Source: a virus
Virus record (IMG/VR): IMGVR_UViG_3300042691_004628
Location: 1-25,836 of that record
Reading direction: 5' to 3' (one strand)
Length of the DNA: 25,836 nucleotides
Shown here: positions 17,565 through 23,650 of the stretch, piece by piece
Numbering within the stretch: the stretch's first letter is position 1
How the letters are laid out: each line of letters opens with the position of its first letter
Notes under the pieces: generated by a model
The model's database searches: none
Seen by the model: the letters and a program-made list of their open reading frames with translations, nothing else
Told to the model about the DNA's origin: nothing
Made by a program: the position numbers and the translations under genes

Positions 17565-17586
17565 AAAAGGCTCCGAAGAGCCTTTT
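17565..17586 (-). terminator. Factor-independent terminator after the major capsid gene
   Basis: A perfect 9-bp stem, AAAAGGCTC with GAGCCTTTT, closes a 4-nt loop. On the minus strand the loop is TTCG, the extra-stable UUCG tetraloop favoured in T4-type terminators, and the stem ends in a run of six T. It lies 41 nt after the capsid gene stop codon (17628-17630). The A/T flanks make it symmetric, but no + strand gene needs it. Confidence 0.9.
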
Positions 17587-17627
17587 AAGTAACTTCCCAT
17601 CCCGAGGGTAAAAAGTTGATCCAATGA

Positions 17628-18833
17628 TTATTGGAATGTTAGGTTTTGAACAGCGATCTCACCTAAGTAGTCAGCGGCATTACCGAAGCTACTTGCAGTG
17701 TTTGTCAACTCAATGTAACCATAACGTGTCATAAATGATACGACTGGTTCAAAAGTTGATGGATCTAGAACAACACCACTGCTCATCAATGGAATGTATG
17801 GGCAATAGAATGCTGCTGCATCTGTTTCACTTGAGCCTTTGTAACCAATTAGAACTGGTTGTGTGTCTTGTGCATATGTGTTAACAAACACACGCATTGC
17901 ACCGTTCAATGTACCAACGAACTTTGTATTTGTTGGTGCTTCGAATGTACCTTCTGTAGTACGTGCAAATGCTGATGTTGTTGCAGACTGTAGAACAGTC
18001 AATGCAGCAGGACTTACAACTGCCCAGTTACCTGCACCACGGCGTGTGCGTTGTGCGATCAAGTTAGCAACACGGTTGATCAGAACTGCCAATGCGGCAT
18101 GTTCGTCACCAACGAATGTAGCTGTACCTGATACGGTAGCTTGGTTGTATGTGTACTCTGTTGTAGCCAATGTTGATAGGCTCAATAGAATTTCTTGGTC
18201 AATTTCAGCGGTAATTTCTTGTGCTAAAGCTGCCATGATTTCTGCTTCAACGTCAATACCATGTTGAGACTGTGCATCTTGTGCTGCCTCAAATGTCCAA
18301 CGTGCTTGCAACTTACGTGACTTAGCTTCAACAGCTTGACGTAGAATTTGAACGGAAATCTGACGACCACCATTGCCTTCTAGGCTTGCTGTATCTGCGG
18401 CTGTGTAGCTAGTTACTGCTGTACCATTAGCAACATCACCGCGTGTGCGTGAATATGCTTGAGCAATTTTGAATGGGCTCAATGCTTCTTCACCAGCTGT
18501 TACGTCTGTATTGGCTGCACTTGTGTCATTTAGACCTTGAGCATAGCGAACACGTAGAGTGTGAATTTGACCAACTGGTCCTGTCATTGGCTGAACACCA
18601 ACCAACTCGTTAGCGATAACTGTTGGCATGACACGACGGATAACTGGTAGAATTACACGGTTTAGTGTAGCAACGTTACCTGCTGTTGTTGTACCGGCTG
18701 AAGATTCAGCTAGTAACTGTTTTTTGGTGTTTTCTAGAATAACACCCATTGTTGAGCGGCGAGTACCTTTAAGACCTTCAAGTAGGGCTTCTTTGGTTTC
18801 GTCCCAACGGCTTTCTAATAGAACTTGTGACAT
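17628..18833 (-). CDS. 23: Major capsid protein, T4 gp23 family
   Basis: This gene encodes the shell subunit of the phage head. The strongest evidence is the C-terminal part: FYCPYIPLMSSGVVLDPSTF (about residues 342-361) followed by FMTRYGYIEL (368-377), a hallmark of gp23 proteins. Other support is the segment TLNRVILPVIRRVMP (56-70) and the position after scaffold and protease genes. At 401 aa it is shorter than T4 gp23 (521 aa), as in many distant T4-like phages. An L-A-E at residues 41-43 fits the gp21 cleavage rule (L/I-x-E), so a propeptide of 43 residues is predicted. The start ATG has a strong AGGAGA (18841-18846) 7 nt upstream, consistent with very high expression. A terminator follows. 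No gp24-like vertex paralogue follows it here. Confidence 0.95.
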   Translation of the reverse strand: MSQVLLESRWDETKEALLEGLKGTRRSTMGVILENTKKQLLAESSAGTTTAGNVATLNRVILPVIRRVMPTVIANELVGVQPMTGPVGQIHTLRVRYAQGLNDTSAANTDVTAGEEALSPFKIAQAYSRTRGDVANGTAVTSYTAADTASLEGNGGRQISVQILRQAVEAKSRKLQARWTFEAAQDAQSQHGIDVEAEIMAALAQEITAEIDQEILLSLSTLATTEYTYNQATVSGTATFVGDEHAALAVLINRVANLIAQRTRRGAGNWAVVSPAALTVLQSATTSAFARTTEGTFEAPTNTKFVGTLNGAMRVFVNTYAQDTQPVLIGYKGSSETDAAAFYCPYIPLMSSGVVLDPSTFEPVVSFMTRYGYIELTNTASSFGNAADYLGEIAVQNLTFQ

Positions 18834-18863
18834 TTATATTTCTCCTAAATTATGTCTTTATTT

Positions 18864-19964
18864 TTAAAGCCCTGCCAAACGTCTTAGATCAATCACGTTG
18901 TCACGTGGCTCAACTTCAACTTGTGTAGTGGCAGATTTATCCCCAGTCATTGCTTTAACACTTTCTGAAATCATTTGCTTTTTAGGCTCTTTTCTTTCAG
19001 TGATGTTATTAAGTACTGCTGGTAGATACTTATCGAAAGCGACCTTTAGACGAGGTGTTTGGACGCTTTCTAGTAAGTCTTGCATTATCTTTGCTTTTTC
19101 CTCATTAAGAGTTCCTAGCAATTCATCCATTGTCTTTTGACGGACAGTAGATTCTTTAATAATGCGAACTTCACGTTCTTTACTTTCAATTAACTTCTTA
19201 GCGTTGCTAATTGTTTTAATGGATTCGGCTAATTGTTTATCTTTAGCTTGTAGTTGTACAAATAGTTTGCGTGTTTCAGCCTTATCATTTAGATAAGTAC
19301 CACTGTATTCACCTGCAAAAGATTCAAAGATACGGCGACCAAAATCGTTTTCACGTGCGATCTTAATATCTTCTTTCAATTGTCCAATTTCACCCTTCAA
19401 ATGTTTAGTTACAGATTCGTTCATTCTCTTAGCACTTTCAATGACAAATTTTGCCTTCAATGCTTCAAGTTGTTTACGTCCTTCAGCAACCAATTTGACT
19501 TTTGCTTCTACTACAGCTTGTTTGTCTTGTGCGAATTCTTTAATTTCACGTGCAAGAGCATGAACAATAAATTGTTCTAACTTTTGCTGACTTTCCATTT
19601 GTAGTTTACGCTCATTACGTAGTTCTTTAATTTCTTCGGATAATTTCTCAACCATAAAATTATTAAACTTTGCTGCATTTTCATGTAGCTTACGTTTTGC
19701 GTTCACGCGGTCTTCATTCATTGCTTGTCTTTCAATTTGAAATTCTTCAATTTCAGTTGATAGACCATCTGTTACCATTTTATCAAGGGCTTCAACCATT
19801 ATGTTCTTATCATGTTCATAACGTTGTGCAAACTCCTCACGAAGTTCCGCACGTACTTGTTCACGAGCCTCATTCAACTTTGATTCCCATGCCTCGTTTA
19901 TAGCGACACTGGTTTCTTCATTGATGATACCGCTCTCAAGTAATGGTTTGATAGCATCTAACAT
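18864..19964 (-). CDS. 22: Prohead scaffold/core protein, T4 gp22-like
   Basis: It is predicted to form the inner core on which the capsid assembles and to be degraded by the prohead protease. The protein is highly charged, almost entirely helical coiled coil, and rich in Glu, Lys, Gln and Arg. From about residues 50 to 210 there are roughly four diverged repeats with the pattern 'FxxxxLxxEIxEL...R/K...KL' (for example EKLSEEIKELRNER, HALAREIKEFAQDK, KHLKGEIGQLKEDI). Length is 366 aa versus 269 in T4, the excess lying in this repeated coil. The ATG at 19964 is chosen because AAGGGGA (19972-19978) is 7 nt upstream; a TTG at 19970 overlaps the protease stop but leaves no room for that site. It lies between protease and capsid genes exactly as in T4. 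Annotation is by position, charge and coil. Confidence 0.88.
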   Translation of the reverse strand: MLDAIKPLLESGIINEETSVAINEAWESKLNEAREQVRAELREEFAQRYEHDKNIMVEALDKMVTDGLSTEIEEFQIERQAMNEDRVNAKRKLHENAAKFNNFMVEKLSEEIKELRNERKLQMESQQKLEQFIVHALAREIKEFAQDKQAVVEAKVKLVAEGRKQLEALKAKFVIESAKRMNESVTKHLKGEIGQLKEDIKIARENDFGRRIFESFAGEYSGTYLNDKAETRKLFVQLQAKDKQLAESIKTISNAKKLIESKEREVRIIKESTVRQKTMDELLGTLNEEKAKIMQDLLESVQTPRLKVAFDKYLPAVLNNITERKEPKKQMISESVKAMTGDKSATTQVEVEPRDNVIDLRRLAGL

Positions 19965-19966
19965 GC

Positions 19967-20614
19967 TCAATTCCCCTTATTTAACTTGAGGTCCTTGATA
20001 AGACGAACCACTTCATCTTTCAGGTATCTCTGTACTTTCTTGTCGTTTTGTGCATCTTTTGCAATATCCAACATTCTATGACCATGACGTAAGTTCATCA
20101 TGCCTTCATAAATTGCTTTAGGATATGCATTAGGTGCACTTGGCTGTGCGACAATGTCCACAGTGACTATTTCAAAGTCACTAACCTTTCCGGATGCATC
20201 ATCAACGTTTCCGCTGCCTCTGCTTGAAACTCCTAACTTAACACCACTCTCCAACATCGTAGACACTAAATGTCCCATTGGAGTTGGAAGTATTTTAAGT
20301 TTGCCAAAACCATTTGCACCATCCATCCACATATTAGATATCATATGTGATACACGATCCAAATTGATTTTTAAATCGTCTGGGTGATCTACTTCACCTA
20401 GAACGCTGTAGCCACCTGAGATTTGCTCATTTAGAGTATTGACGGCTGATTCAATTTCGGAAACGGGGTAAACACGCTCATTGGCGTTCCTTACCCCTCC
20501 CTGGATGAATATCCCTTTCATGTAAAGGGATTTCTTATCACCATCTTCCTTAACGCTCTCAACGACCATGTTGGCACGGTCGAACGTTAAGTTTTCTCTG
20601 AGATACAAAGCCAT
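19967..20614 (-). CDS. 21: Prohead core protease, T4 gp21-like
   Basis: This is the serine protease that matures the prohead by cutting scaffold, core and capsid proteins after L/I-x-E. At 215 aa it matches the T4 enzyme (212 aa). A His in GEVDHPDD (H77) and a Ser in KLGVSSRGSG (S130 or S131) sit in the contexts expected for the catalytic His and Ser of this herpesvirus-protease-like fold, followed by TVDIVAQPSAPNAYP (about 151-165), a conserved strand in the family. The beginning (YMKGIFIQGGVRNANERVYP, residues 31-50) also fits. ATG at 20614 is preceded by AAGGA 11 nt upstream; it follows the acidic core gene by 14 nt and is 2 nt from the scaffold gene, so the three are one unit. Confidence 0.93.
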   Translation of the reverse strand: MALYLRENLTFDRANMVVESVKEDGDKKSLYMKGIFIQGGVRNANERVYPVSEIESAVNTLNEQISGGYSVLGEVDHPDDLKINLDRVSHMISNMWMDGANGFGKLKILPTPMGHLVSTMLESGVKLGVSSRGSGNVDDASGKVSDFEIVTVDIVAQPSAPNAYPKAIYEGMMNLRHGHRMLDIAKDAQNDKKVQRYLKDEVVRLIKDLKLNKGN

Positions 20615-20628
20615 TCTCTCAGTATTCC

Positions 20629-21537
20629 TTACTTCTTAATAATTTTCTTAGCAACTTGTGTTGCTGGCTTAGTGATTGGCTTCTTAACAGTCTTTCTGCT
20701 TTCGCTAGTGATAGACTTTGTATTTTGTCCGTCATCACCATGCTTTGGCTTTGGAGCTGCCTCACCCTTTTCGCTAAAGTTACCTTTGCCTGGAGCATTC
20801 TTAAATGATCCTGCACCCTTTAGGTCTTTAGTAGCTGGGTTTAATAAACCACCTTGTGTACCACCTTTACCACCGTCACCAGATGAGAAATTAACTGCAC
20901 CGGCTCCGTTGCTAGATACTTTCTTGTTTGCACCTAGTGTTGGGCTTTTAGTTTGTACGCCATTGTCGCCATGTGTTACAGAAACTTTTTGAAGTTGAAC
21001 TGCTTCTTCAAGCGTTTCTTCTTCTTCATCATCTTCTTCAGCTTCAGTGACTTCTTCTTCCTCTTCGTCATCGGCAGATTCCATCATTTCATCTCCGCCC
21101 ATTTCTTCGTCACCGCCCATGTCGCCCATGTCATCTCCGCCCATGTCATCTCCGCCTTCTTGACCCATTAGGTCTTCAAACTCAGCCATTAATTGGTCTA
21201 GTTTGTCTTCCAAGTCAACAACACGGTCTTCTAAATCTTCTTCACCCATTTCGCCGTCACCCATGTCATCACCATCAAGTTCAACATCCATGTCGCCCTC
21301 TTCGCCGTCCATTTCGATATCAGCAAATTCATCTTCTTCTTCGGTCATACCTTGTTCTTCGGCACTAATTTCGTCCATTAGACCGTCGACTGGTGAATCG
21401 ACCATTTCTTCGTCCATCATTGATTCATAGATTTCGCGGCTTTTCTCAACTACGATATCGTGAAATAATGCACGTGCTTTATCTTCGTCCTCATTGATAA
21501 TCAAATCAATAAGCTGTTCAAATTTTTTGTTATCCAT
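20629..21537 (-). CDS. Acidic prohead core-type protein (302 aa)
   Basis: The protein has three visible parts. Residues 1-45 are helical (LIDLIINEDEDKARALFHDI followed by VVEKSREIYESMMDEE). About 45-180 are an extreme acidic stretch dominated by Asp, Glu, Gly and Met, including GGDDMGGDDMGDMGGDEE. The rest (about 185-302) is Gly/Ser/Asn/Lys-rich and ends in a strongly basic tail (KKPITKPATQVAKKIIKK). Its place between portal and protease genes is where T4 has its small core proteins gp67 and gp68, but it is much larger. An internal core component that is processed in the prohead is the best guess. The start has AGGAGA (21544-21549) 6 nt upstream and a perfect late promoter 36 nt upstream, so it heads the transcription unit running to the capsid gene. 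Exact gp67 or gp68 identity is not claimed. Confidence 0.8.
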   Translation of the reverse strand: MDNKKFEQLIDLIINEDEDKARALFHDIVVEKSREIYESMMDEEMVDSPVDGLMDEISAEEQGMTEEEDEFADIEMDGEEGDMDVELDGDDMGDGEMGEEDLEDRVVDLEDKLDQLMAEFEDLMGQEGGDDMGGDDMGDMGGDEEMGGDEMMESADDEEEEEVTEAEEDDEEEETLEEAVQLQKVSVTHGDNGVQTKSPTLGANKKVSSNGAGAVNFSSGDGGKGGTQGGLLNPATKDLKGAGSFKNAPGKGNFSEKGEAAPKPKHGDDGQNTKSITSESRKTVKKPITKPATQVAKKIIKK

Positions 21538-21572
21538 TGTTTGTCTCCTGAGTTAAATGGCTTGTGTAGAAT

Positions 21573-21580
21573 TATTTATA
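21573..21580 (-). promoter_or_regulatory. T4-type late promoter, perfect TATAAATA
   Basis: The minus strand reads TATAAATA exactly, the consensus for T4 late transcription (gp55-directed polymerase, no -35 element needed). It lies between a terminator (21591-21617) and the AGGAGA/ATG of the acidic core gene, in one of the two longest intergenic gaps of the window. Transcription would begin near 21566 and cover the core, protease, scaffold and capsid genes up to the terminator at 17565-17586. Confidence 0.85.
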
Positions 21581-21590
21581 TGCCAATAAC

Positions 21591-21617
21591 AAAAATAGCA
21601 CAATAAGTGCTATTTTT
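21591..21617 (-). terminator. Hairpin terminator after the 74-aa gene
   Basis: A perfect 11-bp stem, AAAAATAGCAC (21591-21601) with GTGCTATTTTT (21607-21617), encloses a 5-nt loop. On the minus strand the 3' arm ends in five T, giving a factor-independent terminator 22 nt past the stop of the 74-aa gene (21640-21642). It separates the tape-measure/portal unit from the core-to-capsid unit. Confidence 0.87.
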
Positions 21618-21639
21618 TTACACTTTTACCTGTAATACG

Positions 21640-21864
21640 TTATAAAGCCGGGCCTTCAGTGGCTACAGGAGTATATTGCTTGCGAACTTTTTTAAGATTC
21701 TTATTATGTTCGTAGTTTCTGACATCTAACATTTTACGCAATTTTCTTAATTGCTTCAATGTTAATTTGGTTTTACGAGTATCCCCATAACGGTATTTGC
21801 TACCGTCATTGCTAACATCTTGGTAACCTTGCACCGGAGCATCGTACATTTCAAAGAGTTTCAT
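21640..21864 (-). CDS. Small basic protein between portal and core genes (74 aa)
   Basis: I do not recognise a named family. The protein is basic and predicted mostly helical in its second half: LTLKQLRKLRKMLDVRNYEH then NKNLKKVRKQYTPV (about residues 34-68), after a polar start (MKLFEMYDAPVQGYQDVSND). It starts at ATG 21864, 8 nt after the portal stop, with no clear Shine-Dalgarno; a CATAAATA octamer covers the junction. In T4-like phages small capsid-core genes (gp67, gp68) sit here, so a minor head or prohead core protein is a reasonable guess, but T4 gp67 is acidic and this is not. It ends shortly before a terminator. Its conserved-looking context and its usual codon composition support it being real. 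Confidence 0.7.
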   Translation of the reverse strand: MKLFEMYDAPVQGYQDVSNDGSKYRYGDTRKTKLTLKQLRKLRKMLDVRNYEHNKNLKKVRKQYTPVATEGPAL

Positions 21865-21869
21865 ACTAT

Positions 21870-21877
21870 TATTTATG
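21870..21877 (-). promoter_or_regulatory. Possible late promoter octamer (CATAAATA) at the portal/74-aa junction
   Basis: The minus strand reads CATAAATA, a one-base departure from the T4 late consensus. It overlaps the portal stop codon (21873-21875) and ends 5 nt before the ATG of the 74-aa gene. A transcript starting here would be leaderless, so it may be a chance match in AT-rich DNA. Confidence 0.3.
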
Positions 21878-23633
21878 CTGGGGGAGGAGGTACGCCGCCG
21901 CCACTAGCAGGCATAACTTCAGGTCCTGCTACAGCGGGCCCGATCTCAGGTGGCATCTGATTGTTTAATGCATCTTCATCTGGTAGATTTTCTACACTTT
22001 CTTCGTCAGTTTCTAAATCACCAGAACTGATTCCAATACTACGTAAGTCACTACCACTTGGTTCACTTGATTCTGGTTCTTCACGTTCTTCAAACCATAA
22101 GCGTTGATTTTCTTCAATCTCTTCCTCAGTCAATCCTAAGAATCGTTGCATAGCAAAACGCTTACTAATGTATGGGAATGCTTCCATTGTTTGAAAAACA
22201 GAAACTCTAGCATTGTCTAATTCACTTTGACGATATGACGCAAAATTTTGAGGTGCATTAAATTTGATATTGAATAAACTACTATCAATATTAAAACCTC
22301 TCCAACGCATGAATAGTTTAAATTCATCGTTTAGTTTTTGTGCTATGTAATTTTGCAATCTTTCACAATATTGATTGAAACGAAACTCTTGTATCATAGC
22401 TGTTCCAACACGACCGTCATTCATTGGAGTTGGACTATCTTCAGGGCCTTGTGGTAAATAACTACTAGGTACACGCAACCCACGTGCTAATCTGTTATTG
22501 AAATAACGCAAATCATCAATCTCGCCTAAATTTTGACCACCTTGCAATGTAGTTACATCACTACCTCTACCGTCTGCTGTTACTGGAAAGAAATAATCTT
22601 CATTGATACTTAATGGATTGTATGTAGCGTCCATCACACTTTGTCCACCTGACAAACTTGGTATGCGTCTTTGGTGAATCTCGTTCTTAACTCTATCAAC
22701 GAAAGCCATAGCCATGTGACTTGGCATGTTACCTACGTCAATCTTAAAGATTCTACGTTCCGGGGCACGGCTAATACGATAGATCAATATAGCATCTTCT
22801 AACAATTCTTTTTGTTTATAAACTTTGAAAATGTTTTCTAATACTGATTGACCAAAAGGCCAGTATCTATCTAAACCTTCTGTTAAACTCAAATGAACTA
22901 CGTGTTTAGCATCAATAGCCGCTTCATGTATTCCTAAACTAAATCTACTACCAGTAGTAGGTTCGTTTGGCAACGTGTAACTATACGGAGCACTATGTCC
23001 AGCTGTTGGTGGTTGCGCTTGAAAATCAGTTGATGTTTTTTCTGCTATTGATAAATTTTGTAAATTAGGATTAATATCTCTAATAACATATTGTTCCGGC
23101 TTCTTACCTTCACTTTCATTTACAATAACTTTACTAACTTTAGTCATATCTATCCAATATAACTTAAAGTTTTCTGGATCTCTTACAAATACTTGATCTC
23201 CATACTTAATACTATTACGAAATATCTTAAACACTCTGGTGTCAAATTCGTTTAGCTTACACCACTGTTGTAATTGTTTTTTAATCAATTCAACTTCATG
23301 GGGTGTTGGATCTTCTGAAAATTCTATTTCAAAAGGTGTGTTGTTTTGTTCGTTTTTCTGTGTACTGAATTCGCTGATGATATCTAAACATGCGTTGATT
23401 TCAGCATCTACATCCATCATTTCATATTGGTTATAGCGTTCAATACGATTTGGGTGTCCAGTATAAACTTCTGGCAAACGACTTTGATAATTCTTGTAAC
23501 CAAAATCAGTATTGTTCCATCCTCCGGTTGAGTTATTTTGACCAGGACCGTTCCAGGCTCCGGTGTTATTATTGTAGCCAGAGATAGGACTTTGCTGTCC
23601 TGTTAAATTTTGGAAACGCTTTTTATATGACAT
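21873..23633 (-). CDS. 20: Portal protein, T4 gp20 family
   Basis: This gene encodes the subunit of the dodecameric portal vertex, the DNA gate and the nucleus of prohead assembly. Length is 586 aa versus 524 in T4. Family hallmarks are GHPNRIERYNQYEMMDVDAE (about residues 59-78), YRISRAPERRIFKID (285-299) and the segment YFFPVTADGRGSDVTTLQGG followed by QNLGEIDDLRYF (347-378). The first 40 residues are an Asn/Gly/Trp-rich, probably flexible extension, and the last 60 form an acidic then proline-rich tail (EIGPAVAGPEVMPASGGGVP). It follows the tape-measure-like gene by 17 nt and precedes the small basic gene by 8 nt. There is no obvious ribosome site at ATG 23633; a GATAAATA octamer lies immediately upstream. 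Confidence 0.95.
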   Translation of the reverse strand: MSYKKRFQNLTGQQSPISGYNNNTGAWNGPGQNNSTGGWNNTDFGYKNYQSRLPEVYTGHPNRIERYNQYEMMDVDAEINACLDIISEFSTQKNEQNNTPFEIEFSEDPTPHEVELIKKQLQQWCKLNEFDTRVFKIFRNSIKYGDQVFVRDPENFKLYWIDMTKVSKVIVNESEGKKPEQYVIRDINPNLQNLSIAEKTSTDFQAQPPTAGHSAPYSYTLPNEPTTGSRFSLGIHEAAIDAKHVVHLSLTEGLDRYWPFGQSVLENIFKVYKQKELLEDAILIYRISRAPERRIFKIDVGNMPSHMAMAFVDRVKNEIHQRRIPSLSGGQSVMDATYNPLSINEDYFFPVTADGRGSDVTTLQGGQNLGEIDDLRYFNNRLARGLRVPSSYLPQGPEDSPTPMNDGRVGTAMIQEFRFNQYCERLQNYIAQKLNDEFKLFMRWRGFNIDSSLFNIKFNAPQNFASYRQSELDNARVSVFQTMEAFPYISKRFAMQRFLGLTEEEIEENQRLWFEEREEPESSEPSGSDLRSIGISSGDLETDEESVENLPDEDALNNQMPPEIGPAVAGPEVMPASGGGVPPPPA

Positions 23634-23640
23634 AGTGTAA

Positions 23641-23648
23641 TATTTATC
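23641..23648 (-). promoter_or_regulatory. Possible late promoter octamer (GATAAATA) before the portal gene
   Basis: The minus strand reads GATAAATA in the 17-nt gap between the tape-measure-like gene and the portal gene, ending 7 nt before the portal ATG. It is the same variant as the fibre-operon promoter. A transcript from it would have almost no leader, and no Shine-Dalgarno is visible, so function is uncertain. Confidence 0.4.
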
Positions 23649-23650
23649 TG

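Noticed and set aside
18834-18863. Late promoter directly before the capsid gene
   Set aside because: The minus strand has only A-rich words such as AAAAATAAA, and a TATAAATG that overlaps the start codon; none is placed to drive the gene.
20619-20816. Second minus-strand frame overlapping the end of the acidic core gene
   Set aside because: It is a shifted reading of the Lys/Ser-rich tail; the main frame has a promoter, a ribosome site and the expected spacing to the protease gene.
20953-21430. Phe-rich and Ser-rich + strand frames
   Set aside because: They are antisense readings of the Asp/Glu-rich stretch of the core protein and arise from its codon composition.
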